From: Paenibacillus xylaniclasticus
GTDB taxonomy: Bacteria > Bacillota > Bacilli > Paenibacillales > Paenibacillaceae
Direction: 5' to 3'
Length of the DNA stretch: 64,000 bases
NCBI RefSeq assembly: GCF_004001065.1
Contig: NZ_BIML01000006.1
Span: 62,001-126,000 of the forward strand
In this document: positions 36,028-48,279 of the stretch, in pieces
Layout of the letters: every line of letters starts with the position of its first letter
How positions within the stretch are numbered: position 1 is the first letter of the stretch
Position numbers and translations under genes: made by a program
The notes under the pieces: generated by a model
The model's database searches: none
What the model saw: only the letters and a program-made list of their open reading frames with translations
Told to the model about the DNA's origin: nothing

Positions 36028-37146
36028 ATGCGTAAGAAAAGAGTGCTTCTGCTCTCCGAAGGGTTCGGCTCCGGACATACCCAAGCCGCCTACGCGCTCG
36101 CCGTCGGCATTCGGCTTTCGTCGTCGGACATTCAGACGCGCGTCATCGAACTGGGCAATTTCTTGAACCCAGTCGTCGGTCCATTAATCGTATCGGCATA
36201 TCGAAAGACGGTCAGCAAGCAACCGAAACTAGTCGGGCTCATGTATAGAAGCAATTATCATAAATCGCTTAACCGTTTTACCCAATTGGCGCTGCATCGT
36301 GTTTTTTATACCCGTACCGTTCAAGTTATTGATCAGTTGAAACCAGATATAATCGTATGCACGCACCCTATACCGAATGCTGTCGTCGCCCGAATTAAGC
36401 GGCTGAGCCAAGACGACGTGAAGCTTTGCACCGTCATTACCGATTATGATGCCCATGGTTCATGGGTCAGTCAAGAAGTTAATCATTATCTCGTCTCCAC
36501 TCCGCTCGTCAAGCAGAAGCTGATCGACCGCGGAGTCGAGGAAAGCCGAATTGAAGTAACCGGAATCCCCGTTCATCCAAGCTTCTGGCAGACGAATGAA
36601 CGTAGCGAGGTGCTGACTCATTTCGGGCTGAAGGACATGCCTACCGTTCTTGTCATGGGCGGTGGCTGGGGCCTGATGGACGAAGAGGATTTGTTCAACT
36701 ACATGACCGAATGGCGAAACAAGGTGCAAATTATTATTTGTGCCGGCAGCAACGAGAAGATGAAAGAGAAGCTGCTCCAGAACGAACGCTTCGTTCACCC
36801 GAACATCCATATTCTCGGCTTCACCCGTGAGGTGAACAAGCTAATGGATGTTGCCGACCTGCTTGTGACCAAGCCCGGCGGAATGACCTGTACGGAAGGT
36901 CTATGCAAAGCCTTGCCGATGCTGTTCTACAAGCCGATCCCCGGACAAGAAGAGGAGAACTGCGAATACTTTGTTCAGAACGGCTTCGGCGAAATGCTTC
37001 ATCACACCGAGACAATTGACCGCTGGTTTAATCGAATTCAAGATAGAGGTTCTTTCTTCGAGTTCAGAGAAAAGCTTCTTAAGAAACGTAATGAGCAATA
37101 TGATCCGCGACAATGTACGGATGCCGTCCTGCACTTTATGCAGTGA
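36028..37146 (+). CDS. Diacylglycerol glucosyltransferase, UgtP/MGDG-synthase-like
   Basis: A protein of about 372 residues with a GT28-type glycosyltransferase pattern. The N-terminus 'KRVLLLSEGFGSGHTQAAYALAVGI' carries the Gly/His loop of MGDG synthases. 'PDIIVCTHPIPNAVVARIKRL' and 'VITDYDAHGSWVSQEVNHYLVST' are typical of UgtP-like enzymes. The donor half has 'VLVMGGGWGLMDEEDLFNYM' and 'DLLVTKPGGMTCTEGLCKALPMLFYKPIPGQEEEN'. It uses UDP-glucose to make glycolipids (lipoteichoic acid anchors) at the inner membrane face. The ATG at 36028 has AGGTG six to seven nt upstream. The GTG at 36019 is inside that site. Confidence 0.88.
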   Translation: MRKKRVLLLSEGFGSGHTQAAYALAVGIRLSSSDIQTRVIELGNFLNPVVGPLIVSAYRKTVSKQPKLVGLMYRSNYHKSLNRFTQLALHRVFYTRTVQVIDQLKPDIIVCTHPIPNAVVARIKRLSQDDVKLCTVITDYDAHGSWVSQEVNHYLVSTPLVKQKLIDRGVEESRIEVTGIPVHPSFWQTNERSEVLTHFGLKDMPTVLVMGGGWGLMDEEDLFNYMTEWRNKVQIIICAGSNEKMKEKLLQNERFVHPNIHILGFTREVNKLMDVADLLVTKPGGMTCTEGLCKALPMLFYKPIPGQEEENCEYFVQNGFGEMLHHTETIDRWFNRIQDRGSFFEFREKLLKKRNEQYDPRQCTDAVLHFMQ

Positions 37147-37157
37147 CGGTTTTTTTG
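37124..37157 (+). terminator. Terminator overlapping glucosyltransferase stop codon
   Basis: CCGT-c-CTGCA, loop CTTTA, TGCAG-tg-ACGG followed by seven T. The hairpin starts inside the last codons of the glycosyltransferase gene and includes its TGA. Confidence 0.85.
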
Positions 37158-37251
37158 CTAAATCCCCCTAACGACTCGCCGATTCGTGGAATATTCGGAA
37201 GGAATGGCGGGTATAGTTAGCCCATAGAGCAGGAGGGAAGGGATCTGTACA

Positions 37252-38670
37252 ATGGAAGGCAAAAGAAGCATGGACGGCAAAACGATCATACTGCGGCTCG
37301 AGATCGATATGCGCCATGCCGGATTCAGCGCGGCCGCAGCCGCTCTAGAATCAGCTGGCGGCGATATGATTGCGATCGACGTCATTCAGACGAACCGCGA
37401 GCGGTCGGTGCGCGACTTGACGGTGAAGGTGTCTGAAACGTCCAGCATCGAGAAAATTTCAGCGGCGCTAACGGCAATTCCTGGCATTCGGGTCGTCAAT
37501 ATATCCGATCGTACATTTCTGCTGCATCTGGGCGGCAAAATTACGATTCAGCCGAAGACACCGATTCAGAACCGTGACGACTTGTCGCGCGTCTACACGC
37601 CAGAGGTAGCGCGCGTCTGTCAAGCGATCCATCAGGACCCATCCAAGGCATTCACGCTTACCGTGAAACGCAACACCGTCGCCGTCATATCCGATGGCAG
37701 CGCTGTGCTCGGTCTTGGCAGCATCGGCCCTTATGCAGCAATGCCCGTCATGGAAGGCAAAGCAATGCTGTTCAAGCAATTCGCCGACGTCGATGCGTTC
37801 CCGATCTGTCTAGATACGCAGGATACCGAGCAAATTATTGCCACGGTCAAAGCAATTGCTCCTGCTTTTGGCGGCATCAATCTCGAAGACATTTCTGCTC
37901 CTCGCTGCTTCGAGATTGAGCACCGGCTGCGCAGCGAACTCGACATTCCCGTGTTTCACGACGATCAGCACGGTACGGCCGTCGTTCTCTATGCAGGCTT
38001 GCTTAATGCATTGAAGTTGACAGGGCGCACCTTAGCCGAATCACGCATTGTCGTATGTGGTATCGGAGCGGCAGGTACCGCCTGTACGAAGATGCTTTTG
38101 GCCGGCGGCGCGCGCAACATTGTCGGCGTCGACCGTCCCGGCATTCTGACAGCGGACCATACGTATGACAATAAGGTATGGCAGTGGTATGCGAACAATA
38201 CGAATCCAAGTCGGCTCTCTGGCGGATTAGCCGAGGCGCTGGCCGGGGCGGACGTGTTCATCGGCGTATCAGCAGGCGGCATCGTGACTCGCGACCAGAT
38301 CGCCTCGATGAAGCCTGATCCGATCGTATTCGCGATGGCGAACCCAGAGCCGGAAATCCGTCCTGAACTAATCGAAGACATCGTCGGCGTCATCGCCACC
38401 GGGCGATCTGATTACCCGAACCAGATTAACAACGTGCTCTGCTTTCCTGGTATTTTTCGCGGGGCGCTCGACTGCCGCGCTTCTCTTATTAATGAAGAGA
38501 TGAAGCTGGCAGTAGCCGAAGCAATCGCCTCCGTCATCCATGATGACGAGCTCAGCCGATTGTATATTATCCCGAGCGTCTTCAACGGCCGAGTCGTCGA
38601 GGAAGTCCGTCGGCGAGTTATTGACGCCGCCCACCGTACTGGCGTTGCACGCAGACAGCCTCGGGAATGA
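37252..38670 (+). CDS. NAD(P)-dependent malic enzyme with ACT domain
   Basis: A 472-residue malate dehydrogenase (decarboxylating): malate to pyruvate, CO2 and NAD(P)H. Residues 8-95 or so form an ACT-like regulatory domain ('TIILRLEIDMRHAGFSAAAAALESAGGDMIAIDVIQ'). The malic domain follows ('SDGSAVLGLGSIGPYAAMPVMEGKAMLFK', 'INLEDISAPRCFEIE', 'FHDDQHGTAVV'), then the NAD-binding domain ('IVVCGIGAAGTACTKMLLAGGA', 'FAMANPEPEI'). ACT domains usually sense amino acids or small ligands; which one is not known here. GGAGGGA precedes the ATG by about 13-15 nt, a slightly long spacing. Confidence 0.93.
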   Translation: MEGKRSMDGKTIILRLEIDMRHAGFSAAAAALESAGGDMIAIDVIQTNRERSVRDLTVKVSETSSIEKISAALTAIPGIRVVNISDRTFLLHLGGKITIQPKTPIQNRDDLSRVYTPEVARVCQAIHQDPSKAFTLTVKRNTVAVISDGSAVLGLGSIGPYAAMPVMEGKAMLFKQFADVDAFPICLDTQDTEQIIATVKAIAPAFGGINLEDISAPRCFEIEHRLRSELDIPVFHDDQHGTAVVLYAGLLNALKLTGRTLAESRIVVCGIGAAGTACTKMLLAGGARNIVGVDRPGILTADHTYDNKVWQWYANNTNPSRLSGGLAEALAGADVFIGVSAGGIVTRDQIASMKPDPIVFAMANPEPEIRPELIEDIVGVIATGRSDYPNQINNVLCFPGIFRGALDCRASLINEEMKLAVAEAIASVIHDDELSRLYIIPSVFNGRVVEEVRRRVIDAAHRTGVARRQPRE

Positions 38671-38725
38671 CCTGAACATCAAGTCGCCCGCTCCCTCCTT
38701 GCAATATACGGCTTGCTAACAAGCA

Positions 38726-38780
38726 CAGGGCCGGCATACGCCGGCCCTGCACAGCCTTCGCGGTCCGCCTCGCGAAGGCT
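38726..38780. terminator. Double hairpin between malic enzyme and NRPS genes
   Basis: Two GC-rich stems in a row: CAGGGCCGGC-ATAC-GCCGGCCCTG (38726-38749) and AGCCTTCGCG-8 nt-CGCGAAGGCT (38753-38780). They separate two convergent transcripts. T-runs are poor (TTGTTCATATT on the right), so the second stem is the likelier stop signal. Confidence 0.75.
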
Positions 38781-38798
38781 TGTTCATATTAAGGCTCA

Positions 38799-41700
38799 CT
38801 ACACAACAGTCGCTGGCTGCAAGCTTTCGATATGAAGCGCCAGCTGCTTGATCGTGCGGTATTTATAAATAGCCATTTCTTCATATGAATACGAAAGGGC
38901 ATCCAGCTCGACTTCCAGCTTGACCGCGAGAATTGAGTTACCGCCAAGATCGAAGAAATCGTCCGACAGTCGAATGTCGTTCCGCTCGAACAACCTTTTC
39001 CAAGTCTCCAGCAGGATGCTTTCGAGCGTTGAGATACTCTCGTTCTCGTCGTCTTCAAGTGAAGCTGCTGCTGGCAGCTCCATGCTCATAAGCTGTTTGC
39101 GGTCGACCTTTCCATTCGGTGTGAGTGGAAGGCTGCTGCAATTCATATAAGCGGAAGGTACCATATAATACGGCAGCTTCGCCTGCAGAAGCAGCTTCAT
39201 CCGGCTCGAATCGACCGCCTGGTCCTCACTGTGCCATTCGATAAACGCTGCAAGATGGTGCGTCGGCAGCCCATTGTCCCGCTCGACGACGATAGCGTTC
39301 TTAACGCCGCTCACCGCATGAATGCTCTCTTCAATTTCTCCAAGCTCTATGCGATGGCCTCTCATCTTAATCTGATTATCTGCCCGTCCGACAAACTCCA
39401 GCAAGCAGCCCTCGCCAGTCAAGCGGCCCAAGTCTCCTGTTCGGTATACGCGTTCTGTCCGGCCGCCCACTTGAAGGTTAACAAACCGCTCGCTTGTGAG
39501 CTGCTCTCGATTCAGATAGCCCCTTGCAACGCCCATACCGCCGATATAGATCTCGCCCTTCGCCCCGACCGGCACAGGCTGCAGCTGCTCATTAAGAATA
39601 TAGATCGTCGTGTTGCAGATTGGAGTTCCGACATAAACCTTCGTATTGCCCCGCTCAAAAGCATAGCAGGCCGACCATATCGTCGTTTCCGTCGGACCGT
39701 ACATGTTGATGACTTGCGAGCCGTTAATTGCCTGCAGCGATTGTACTAAGCCGGAGGATACCGGCTCGCCGCCGACCAGCCATGTCCTCACCGTGCCTAG
39801 CCGCGTCTTGAAATCAGGCGATTCCAGCATGAGTGCAAGCCGGCTTGGCGTCGATTGAATCATCGTAATGCGGGTATCCCCGAGATATTCCGCCGAATAT
39901 TTGGTGTACCCCTTCAAATCGCCAGCGCCGTGCAGCACGACCCGAATGCCGTGGTTCAGCGTCCATAGCAGCTCTAGCACCGAGATATCGAACGAAATGC
40001 TTGTGACGGCCAATATCGCCTCGTGCTCATCTGCACGCAATACGCGGTCCATCCCGTGGAAGAAATTCGTGACGTTCCGATGGCTGATCATAACTCCCTT
40101 CGGCTTGCCGGTGGAGCCAGACGTATAGATGACGTAAGCCAAATCGTCAGGACGATGAACCGGCGCCAAATTGTCCGACGGCTCATCCGCAGCCGATAAC
40201 TCGATATCGATTACTCGTCCTGTGAAGCTCCCCGTAACCTTCTCCACCTTGCCGCCAATCGATTGCTGAGTTAACAGAATACGTGCCCCGCTGTCCTCCA
40301 GCATGTAGGCCAATCGATCCTCTGGATATTCCGGATCTAACGGAACATAAGCTCCGCCGGCTTTCAATATCGCCAGCATGCCGACCAGCATCCCGATTGA
40401 CCGTTCAGCCATCAGGCCAACAATGGCATCCGGGAGAACGCCTTCCTTCCTAAGCAACGACGCTAACCGATTCGACCGGCTGTTTAACTCGCGGTATGTT
40501 ATACGCTCTTCTTCAAACATAACCGCAATGGCGTCAGGCGTACGCTCGACCTGCTCCTCGAACAGCTGCTGGAGCAGCTTCTCCTGCGGATAAATCGACT
40601 GTGTTCCATTGAACGACGACATTAAGCGCTGCTCTTCTTCCGTCAGGATAGGAATGTCAGCAATCTTCGTATCCAGACTTGACGCTATAGCCCGTAAAAT
40701 TTGGAGATAATGCTGCCCCAGTCTCTCAATCGTCTCAGGTTTGAACAAGCTGGTGCAGTACTCGATGCCGAGCTGAAGCTCCCCTTGCTCTTCAACCGCC
40801 TCCAACGAAAGATCGAACTTGGAGATGGAGTGCCCAGCCGTGAACGGCACCGCTCTAGCGTCGCATAAGCGCAATTCAATCGGCTCGATATTGCGAAGCG
40901 TGAACAGCGTGCTGAACAGCGGATTGCGGCTCGGATCACGCGGAACGTTCAATGCCGTTACAAGCTGCTCAAATGGATACTCCTGATGCTCGAAAGCGCC
41001 GAGTACTGTCCCCTTCACTTCTTGCACGAATGCCGCAGCCGTCTTGCCGCCTTCCGGATACGAGCGAATCGCGAGCGTATTCATGAACAGACCCAGCAGC
41101 GGCTCGACATCCGCATGGGTACGTCCTGCGATCGGCGTGCCAACAACGATATCCGCTTGTCCGCTGTGCCGCGACAGCAGAATCTGATAGGCTGCAAGCA
41201 GCAGCATGAACAACGTGCTGTTCGTCTCCTGCGCCAACTGCTTCAGCTGCCTCGTCAATTCGGCATCCGCGGAGAACGCAGCGCTGCTGCCAACAAACTG
41301 CTGAACGGCCGGTCTTGCGTAGTCGGTCGGCAGATCAAGAATTGGCAGCTCACCAGCGAACTGCTCCAGCCAGAACGCCTCCTGCGCCGCGAGCTCTCCA
41401 GCATCGAACCGCTCCTGCTGCCATACGCTGTAATCTCTGTAGCGAACGCGGAGCGGCTCTAGCTCCTGGCCCTCGTACAGCTGGGCAAGCTCATTCATGA
41501 ATATGCCAATCGACGTGCCATCGGACACCGTATGATGCATATCAAGCAGCAGCAAGTACTGCTCTTCATCTCCTCCTGCATCTATGACATCCACGATTTG
41601 CGCTCTGAACAGCGGCGCTGAGCTTAGCTCGAATGGCTGGATGAAAGCAGTCGCCAGCTTCTCCAGCTCCGCCGTTCTAGCTTGAGTTCGAGCGAGCGTG

Positions 41701-44700
41701 AACGATGCTGAAGGCTGAATCCTCTGCACGGGCGTGCCGCTTATCCACTCGAACGATGTACGCAGCGCTTCATGGCGGTCAACAAGCTGCTGCAGCGCCC
41801 ACTCCAGACGCGGGACATCTACAGCCCCATGCAGCATATACATCATCGGCATGTTGTAGACATTCTCGGCGCTCTCGATCTGTTGAAGCACGAGCAGCCT
41901 CCGCTGTGCCGCCGATACCGGATAATACTCCTGCTCGGCAGCATAGCTAATCTCGCGATAGCCCGCCGTTTCGGCGCCGGCAATCCATTCCGCCAGCTCT
42001 CGAATCGTCTGCCTTATGAAAATTTGCTTCAACGGCACCTCAACGCCAAGCCGTTTATGAATAGCCGAAGCTAATGCAGTTGCCTTCAACGAATGTCCAC
42101 CAAGCTCGAAGAAAGAATCATGAACGCCGATGCGATCGCGCCCCAACACTTCTTGCCATATCTCGACCAGCTTGGACTCGATGTCATTGCCGGCCGCTTC
42201 ATAGCGTTGATCCAAACGACTTCCTTGCTCCGGCGCCGGCAACGCTTTACGGTCGAGCTTGCCGCTATGATTGAGCGGCAGCTCCTCTAGCGCAATAAAA
42301 TACGCGGGAATCATATAGTCAGGCAGCTGCTTGCCCAAATAAGTCCGCAGCGAAGCCGTGTCCAGCTCGTGCACGGATGGTCCGGCTACATAAGCGCATA
42401 ATGAATGCATACCATCTGGTTCTGTATGCACGATAACGGCAGCCTCACGGATTGATGGATGCTTCTGCAGTTCATTCTCAATTTCACCTGGCTCGATGCG
42501 GTATCCGCGAATTTTCACCTGCGTATCGATCCGACCCATATATTCGATATTGCCATCCGGCAGCCAGCGGGCCAAATCGCCGGTACGGTACATCCGCTCG
42601 CCTGGACGGTATGGATTGACCGTGAACTTCTCGTTCGTCAGCTCCGGACGATTCAAATACCCGCGCGCGACACCGACGCCGCCGATACACAGCTCCCCGG
42701 CTACGCCAATCGGCTGCTGCCGACCTTGCTTGTCAACGATATAGATTCGCGTATTGGCAATCGGCTTACCGATCGGAACACTCGTCTCGGATAGTTGTAC
42801 GCCTGCTGGCGCTTCCCAGACCGTCGCACATATCGTCGTCTCGCTCGGCCCGTACGCATTCATGTAGCGTGTCAATCTGCTCGTGCGCTCCGCCAGCTCC
42901 GGCGTAATCGCCGAGCCCGCCGTAATTATGAGCCGCAGGCCCGATAGCTGCTCCGGCTGCGCCATGCTCAGATACATCGGCGGAAGCGTCGCAACCGTTA
43001 CCTCATGCTCGTGTACATATTGGACGAATTGCTCGACATCGTAGATCGTCTCTTTCGTCGGAATATGCAGCTCCGCTCCAGTAAGCAGGCTCATCATAAG
43101 CTCCCATACCGAGGCGTCGAAGGAGGCGCTGGCGAATTGCACGACCCGGTCACCTGGCCCGATGCCGAAATCCGATGACCATACGACCTGCAAGCTTGCA
43201 ATACCCCGATGCTCCAGCATAACCCCCTTCGGCTTGCCGGTTGATCCTGACGTATAGATGACGTAAGCCAAATCGGTATGCCTGCTAACGACACCCAAAT
43301 GATTCGCAGCATCGTTATCAGCTAATGCCTCATCACTGTACTCGCCGCCTCGTCCAAGCTGCATGATCGCACCAGTATAGCCTGCTGCCGTTACCTCCTT
43401 GACCTTCTCCTCAAGCAACGGCTGGGTTAGCAGTAGAACGGCTCCACTGTCGGCCAGCATATACGCAAGCCGATCGACCGGATATTCAGGATCAAGCGGC
43501 AAGTAGGCGCCTCCAGCCTTCAGTACCGCCAGCAGGCCGATAATCATTTCGACCGATCGCTCCGTCATCAGGCCGACAATGGTATCCTTGCCGATTCCGT
43601 CGGCCCGCAGCGTATGCGCAAGGCGGTTCGCACGTTCATTCAGTTCGGCATAGCTAACACGCTGCTGCTCGAATACGATCGCCGTCGCCCCAGGCGTACG
43701 CTCCGCCTGCTCCTCGAACAGCTGCTGGATCGTCTTCGCCTCTTGATATGCCGCTTCCGTAGCATTCCATGACTCTAGCAGGGCAAGCTCCACTTCTGGA
43801 ATCAGCGGAATGTCCGCCAGCGCCATTGTCCGATCCCCGCAGAATGCACCTAGAATCGCCAGATAGGACTTCATCATCCGTTCGATTGTCGATGCTTGGA
43901 ACAGATGCGTCGCATATTCAACCGATAACTGAATCTCACTTCCGCTTTCCGCCGCCTCGATGGAAATGTCGAACTTCGAAATACGATAGTCAGCTGGATA
44001 AGGCGACACGACTGCTTCACCGAGCTGCAGCTTCACTGGCGTAATATTTTGCAGCGCGAACAATGTGCTGAACAACGGATTGCGGCTCATATCGCGCGGA
44101 ACATTCAGATCGCTTACCAGCTGCTCGAACGGATACTCCTGATTTTCATGCGCCGCGAGCGTCGTCTCTTGTACTTCCTCCAGGAATGCAGCGATCGACT
44201 TCGTGCCTTCAGGATATGCACGGATCGCGATTGTATTGACGAAAAGCCCGAGCAGCCGCTCTGTATCGGAGTGAAGTCGGCCAGCCAGCGGCGTGCCTAC
44301 AATAATATCCTCTTGCCCGCTGTACCGCGCCAGCAGCACTTGGTAGGCTGCAAGCAGTACCGTATACAGCGTGCTGCTCGTCTTCTTCGTCAGCTGCTTA
44401 AGCTGCTCCGTCAGCCCAGCGTCTACCTTGAATGACAGCCGATCTCCCGTAAACTGCTGTACGGCAGGACGCGCATAATCCGTAGGCAGATCCAGCACCG
44501 GGAGCTCGCCTGCACACTGCTTCAGCCAATAATCGCGCTGCTTGTCCATCTCCTCGCTCTGTACTCTCGCTTGCTGCCACACAGCATAATCCTTATACTG
44601 CACACGCAGCGGGCTAAGCTCGCCCCCGTTGTACAGCTGTGACAGCTCCTCCAGCATAACCCCCATCGACACGCCATCCGCTATCGCGTGATGTACGTCA

Positions 44701-47700
44701 AGCAGCAGCAGATGGCGCTTGGCGTCAGCAGCGGACGCTGAACCGTCTGCGATTTCGATCAGCTCCGCACGCATCAGTGGCGCAATTCCCAGATCGAACG
44801 GACGAATGAATGCAGCCGCCTTATGCCTTAGCTCCTCTTCGGAATGAACAGATGAACGGTTAAGCTGTAGCTCTGCTTTAGCGTGAATGCGCTGCATCGG
44901 CTCGCCCTCTACCCATTCGAACGACGTCCGCAGCGCCTCATGGCGCTCGACTAACTGTTGAAGAGTGCTCGCAAGACGCGAAGCATCCAGCTGTCCGTCA
45001 AGCATTAGCATCATCGGGATATTGTAATTTACCGATTGCCCGCCCTCGAGCCGCTCAAGCACCAGCAGCCGTTTCTGCGCCGACGACGCCGGATAGACTT
45101 CTTGTTCAGCCACAGGCTCAATCGGTTTATATTTACGCTGCTCCGCTTGCTCGATATAACGGGCCAGCTCCCGGACCGTTGGCGTTCGGAAAATTTGCTT
45201 CAGCGGCACACTCACATCTAGCTGCTTCTGGATGGCCGATGCCAGTGCCGTTGCCTTGAGCGAGTGACCGCCAAGGTCGAAGAAATGATCGTGAACGCCG
45301 ATGCGATCGCGGCCGAGAACCTGCTGCCACAGCTCGACCAGCTTGGCCTCAAGGCTCGTTGCAGCCTCTTCATACTGGCTGCCGGTTCCCATTCCTTGCT
45401 TGGGCGAAGGCAGTGCCTTGCGGTCAACCTTGCCGTTCGGATTAAGCGGCAATTGCTCTAATGCTACGAAATATGATGGAATCATATAATCAGGCAGCCG
45501 CTGGCTAAGATAAGCTCTCAGCGCTGCCGCATCCAGCTCATTCACCGCATCTCCCGCTACATAAGCGCATAACGATTGAATACCGTCATCTTCGGTGTGA
45601 ACGACGACCGCCGCTTCGCGGACAGCAGGATGCTTCTGCAGCTCATTCTCGATTTCGCCCGGCTCGATCCGGAATCCACGAATCTTCACCTGCGTGTCAA
45701 TCCGGCCTAGATACTCCAGATTGCCGTCTGGCAGCCAGCGGACCAGGTCACCCGTTCGATACATCCGCTCGCCCGGCCGCAGCGGATGCTCGACGAACTT
45801 CTCTGCCGTCAGCTCTGGCCGGTTCAAGTAGCCGCGCGCTACCCCGACGCCGCTGACGCACAGCTCGCCGGCTGCACCGATCGGCTGCAGCTGGTTATGA
45901 TGGCCGATAACGTAAACCTGCAAATTCGCAATCGGCTTGCCGATTGGAACCGAACGACTCTCGATTCGCTGCCCTTCCTCCGGCACCCATACGCTTGTGC
46001 AAATCGTCGATTCGCTCGGTCCGTATGCGTTGCGGTATTGCGTATGCTGCATCGTTCGCTGTGCCAGCTCCGGCGTAATGGCTGATCCGGCCGTAATAAT
46101 GACTCGCATGTGTGCCAGCTGCTCCGGGTCCGCCATGCTTAAGTAGGTCGGCGGCAGCGTAGCGACTGTAATCTTATGCTGCTTCGCATATGCAACGAAT
46201 TGCGCCGCATCGTAAACCGTTTCCTTCGTCGGAATGTACAGCTCCGCACCCACAAATAAACTCATAAAAATTTCCGATACGGATGCGTCGAACGAGCTGC
46301 TCGCGAATTGGACGATCCGATCCTCCGGCACGACGCCGAAATGCTCGCACCACGATAGCTGAACATTGGCGATGCCTTTGTGCTCGACCATGACACCCTT
46401 CGGTTTCCCTGTAGAGCCTGACGTATAGATGATATAAGCAAGGTCGGACGGCTCATTAATAATTGAAGGGTTATGAGAATCTACCTTATCCTCCGAGCCG
46501 AGCACGACAAGCTTCCCGTTCCAATTCGCCGCCCTTAACGCCTCGGCTTTCTTCAGCAGCGAAGGCTGAACGAGCATGATGTCAGCTCCGCTGTCCTCCA
46601 GCATGTACGCGAGCCGTTCATCCGGATATTCAGGGTCAAGGGGCACGTAAGCGCTGCCCGCCTTCAATACAGCCAGTATGCCGACAACCATGTCAATCGA
46701 CCGATCAGCCAACAAGCTAATTCGCCCATCCCGAACAGCCCCAATGTCCCGCAATTGGTGAGCCAGCCCATTCGCCTTGGCATTCAGCTCCGCATAGCTT
46801 ATACGCTGATCCTCGAACACGATCGCGACCGAATCCGGCGTCCGCTGCACTTGCTCCTCGAACAGCTGCTGTATCGTCTTGTCGCTCGGATAATCGGCAG
46901 CATTCGCATTGAAAGCGCTCAATTGCAGCCGTTCGTGCTCCGGCAGCATCTCGATGCCGCAGAGCGGCGCGTCAGGATCATCCAATGCCTCCCCAACGAA
47001 TTGCATCATATGAGCAAGCGTTCGTTCGATTTCTTCCTTCGCGTAGACAGTGCTGTTGAAGTGCATATAGATGCTGAGCTGCTTACCAGGCCTGAACGTT
47101 ATATTAAAATCATAGTTCGATTGCTCGAACGCCTGAATACGTTCAATGGTAAAGCCGAGCGCCTCCGTCTCGAACGCCATTTTTAACTGCTCATCCGTCG
47201 GATAGTTCTCGAACATCATAATATGGTCCAGCAGATGGGCGCCAAGCGCGCTTTGACTCTGAACCTCATACAACGGCGAATAGCTGTATCTCTCCGCCTC
47301 CAGTGCGGTATGCTGCACTTGACGGATGCATTCGCCGAAGGTCATGTCTGGCGTACTCGTAATGCGAACCGGAATTGTATTAATAAAAAGACCAACCATC
47401 GACTCAATGCCATTAATTTCAGATGGCCTCCCGGATACGACGGAACCAAATACAACATCATTCGTACCGTTGTACCGCTGCAAAATAATACCCCACGCTG
47501 TCTGCATAATCGTGTTAGGCGTAACCTCATAACGTCGAGCCAGCTCGTACAGCTTATCCGTCAGCGCCTCGCTAAGCTTACCTTCGACCTCGGAGCGAAC
47601 GTATTCGGATGCATCGCCCGAACGTCTCCAAGGCAGCGACGCGCTCTCGCTATATCCGCGTAAGCACTCCGCCCAATAATTCATAGCCTGCTCGTGGTTC

Positions 47701-48260
47701 TGCTTCTCCAGCCATTCAATATACCGGCTGTATGGAATGACAGGCGGAAGAACCGCCTGCCTCCCTTCTCGTAACGCTTGATACAGCTCGAACCACTCGC
47801 GCAGCACGATGCCAAGGCACCAGCCATCCAGCAATATATGATGGAAGCTCCAGATGAGCTCATATCGGGTATCGTCCAGCCTGAACACAGCCGTTCGCAT
47901 CAGCAGATCTTTTGTCAAATCAAAGCCTCGCGCCAAATCCTGCTCCTTATACTGCGTCAAATATTCGTCTTGCTCCTGCTGACTAAGATGCCTTAGATCC
48001 TCCTCCCGAATCGAGGCGGTTCGATGAGACAGAACGATCTGGAACGGCTTATCCTTCTTCGAATAATTGTAAATCGTCCGAAAAATGTCGTAGCGCATGA
48101 TGAGCGCATTCAACGCCTGCTCGAATTGACCAGTGGAGAACGTGCCTTGGAGCGAGAACGATAACTGCTCGCTATACGTGTGCATTCCGCTGTTATAGAG
48201 GGAATGGAAGAGCATTCCTTCCTGCATGGGCGATAGAGCATAAATTTGCTGAATCTTCAC
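38799..48260 (-). CDS. NRPS 3: C-A(Tyr-like)-T-C-A(Phe)-T-C-A(Gly)-T
   Basis: A protein of about 3153 residues with three elongation modules. The first C domain ('[14 protein letters not shown]') is of the type that follows an epimerase. By GrsA numbering, pocket residues read D-A-S-T-I-A-A-I-C for A1 (aromatic, Tyr-like; Ser at position 239), D-A-W-T-I-A-A-I-C for A2 (Phe code, same as GrsA), and D-I-L-Q-L-G-M-I-W for A3 (Gly code). Carrier sites are two 'LGGHSLKAT' and a last 'LGGNSILAV'. The protein ends about 35 residues after that ('[11 protein letters not shown]'), with no thioesterase, reductase or terminal C domain. The start GTG (48260) matches the MKI-start of the sister enzymes and has AGAGG ten nt upstream. 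The ATG at 48269 is too close to the site, and the ATG at 48347 lies inside the previous gene. Confidence 0.93.
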   Translation of the reverse strand: MKIQQIYALSPMQEGMLFHSLYNSGMHTYSEQLSFSLQGTFSTGQFEQALNALIMRYDIFRTIYNYSKKDKPFQIVLSHRTASIREEDLRHLSQQEQDEYLTQYKEQDLARGFDLTKDLLMRTAVFRLDDTRYELIWSFHHILLDGWCLGIVLREWFELYQALREGRQAVLPPVIPYSRYIEWLEKQNHEQAMNYWAECLRGYSESASLPWRRSGDASEYVRSEVEGKLSEALTDKLYELARRYEVTPNTIMQTAWGIILQRYNGTNDVVFGSVVSGRPSEINGIESMVGLFINTIPVRITSTPDMTFGECIRQVQHTALEAERYSYSPLYEVQSQSALGAHLLDHIMMFENYPTDEQLKMAFETEALGFTIERIQAFEQSNYDFNITFRPGKQLSIYMHFNSTVYAKEEIERTLAHMMQFVGEALDDPDAPLCGIEMLPEHERLQLSAFNANAADYPSDKTIQQLFEEQVQRTPDSVAIVFEDQRISYAELNAKANGLAHQLRDIGAVRDGRISLLADRSIDMVVGILAVLKAGSAYVPLDPEYPDERLAYMLEDSGADIMLVQPSLLKKAEALRAANWNGKLVVLGSEDKVDSHNPSIINEPSDLAYIIYTSGSTGKPKGVMVEHKGIANVQLSWCEHFGVVPEDRIVQFASSSFDASVSEIFMSLFVGAELYIPTKETVYDAAQFVAYAKQHKITVATLPPTYLSMADPEQLAHMRVIITAGSAITPELAQRTMQHTQYRNAYGPSESTICTSVWVPEEGQRIESRSVPIGKPIANLQVYVIGHHNQLQPIGAAGELCVSGVGVARGYLNRPELTAEKFVEHPLRPGERMYRTGDLVRWLPDGNLEYLGRIDTQVKIRGFRIEPGEIENELQKHPAVREAAVVVHTEDDGIQSLCAYVAGDAVNELDAAALRAYLSQRLPDYMIPSYFVALEQLPLNPNGKVDRKALPSPKQGMGTGSQYEEAATSLEAKLVELWQQVLGRDRIGVHDHFFDLGGHSLKATALASAIQKQLDVSVPLKQIFRTPTVRELARYIEQAEQRKYKPIEPVAEQEVYPASSAQKRLLVLERLEGGQSVNYNIPMMLMLDGQLDASRLASTLQQLVERHEALRTSFEWVEGEPMQRIHAKAELQLNRSSVHSEEELRHKAAAFIRPFDLGIAPLMRAELIEIADGSASAADAKRHLLLLDVHHAIADGVSMGVMLEELSQLYNGGELSPLRVQYKDYAVWQQARVQSEEMDKQRDYWLKQCAGELPVLDLPTDYARPAVQQFTGDRLSFKVDAGLTEQLKQLTKKTSSTLYTVLLAAYQVLLARYSGQEDIIVGTPLAGRLHSDTERLLGLFVNTIAIRAYPEGTKSIAAFLEEVQETTLAAHENQEYPFEQLVSDLNVPRDMSRNPLFSTLFALQNITPVKLQLGEAVVSPYPADYRISKFDISIEAAESGSEIQLSVEYATHLFQASTIERMMKSYLAILGAFCGDRTMALADIPLIPEVELALLESWNATEAAYQEAKTIQQLFEEQAERTPGATAIVFEQQRVSYAELNERANRLAHTLRADGIGKDTIVGLMTERSVEMIIGLLAVLKAGGAYLPLDPEYPVDRLAYMLADSGAVLLLTQPLLEEKVKEVTAAGYTGAIMQLGRGGEYSDEALADNDAANHLGVVSRHTDLAYVIYTSGSTGKPKGVMLEHRGIASLQVVWSSDFGIGPGDRVVQFASASFDASVWELMMSLLTGAELHIPTKETIYDVEQFVQYVHEHEVTVATLPPMYLSMAQPEQLSGLRLIITAGSAITPELAERTSRLTRYMNAYGPSETTICATVWEAPAGVQLSETSVPIGKPIANTRIYIVDKQGRQQPIGVAGELCIGGVGVARGYLNRPELTNEKFTVNPYRPGERMYRTGDLARWLPDGNIEYMGRIDTQVKIRGYRIEPGEIENELQKHPSIREAAVIVHTEPDGMHSLCAYVAGPSVHELDTASLRTYLGKQLPDYMIPAYFIALEELPLNHSGKLDRKALPAPEQGSRLDQRYEAAGNDIESKLVEIWQEVLGRDRIGVHDSFFELGGHSLKATALASAIHKRLGVEVPLKQIFIRQTIRELAEWIAGAETAGYREISYAAEQEYYPVSAAQRRLLVLQQIESAENVYNMPMMYMLHGAVDVPRLEWALQQLVDRHEALRTSFEWISGTPVQRIQPSASFTLARTQARTAELEKLATAFIQPFELSSAPLFRAQIVDVIDAGGDEEQYLLLLDMHHTVSDGTSIGIFMNELAQLYEGQELEPLRVRYRDYSVWQQERFDAGELAAQEAFWLEQFAGELPILDLPTDYARPAVQQFVGSSAAFSADAELTRQLKQLAQETNSTLFMLLLAAYQILLSRHSGQADIVVGTPIAGRTHADVEPLLGLFMNTLAIRSYPEGGKTAAAFVQEVKGTVLGAFEHQEYPFEQLVTALNVPRDPSRNPLFSTLFTLRNIEPIELRLCDARAVPFTAGHSISKFDLSLEAVEEQGELQLGIEYCTSLFKPETIERLGQHYLQILRAIASSLDTKIADIPILTEEEQRLMSSFNGTQSIYPQEKLLQQLFEEQVERTPDAIAVMFEEERITYRELNSRSNRLASLLRKEGVLPDAIVGLMAERSIGMLVGMLAILKAGGAYVPLDPEYPEDRLAYMLEDSGARILLTQQSIGGKVEKVTGSFTGRVIDIELSAADEPSDNLAPVHRPDDLAYVIYTSGSTGKPKGVMISHRNVTNFFHGMDRVLRADEHEAILAVTSISFDISVLELLWTLNHGIRVVLHGAGDLKGYTKYSAEYLGDTRITMIQSTPSRLALMLESPDFKTRLGTVRTWLVGGEPVSSGLVQSLQAINGSQVINMYGPTETTIWSACYAFERGNTKVYVGTPICNTTIYILNEQLQPVPVGAKGEIYIGGMGVARGYLNREQLTSERFVNLQVGGRTERVYRTGDLGRLTGEGCLLEFVGRADNQIKMRGHRIELGEIEESIHAVSGVKNAIVVERDNGLPTHHLAAFIEWHSEDQAVDSSRMKLLLQAKLPYYMVPSAYMNCSSLPLTPNGKVDRKQLMSMELPAAASLEDDENESISTLESILLETWKRLFERNDIRLSDDFFDLGGNSILAVKLEVELDALSYSYEEMAIYKYRTIKQLALHIESLQPATVV

Positions 48261-48279
48261 TTCTCTCATTCCTCTCGCT

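Noticed and set aside
38799-38905. A hidden thioesterase motif at the NRPS 3 end
   Set aside because: Read through to the stop: only the tail of the carrier domain is present and no GxSxG was found.
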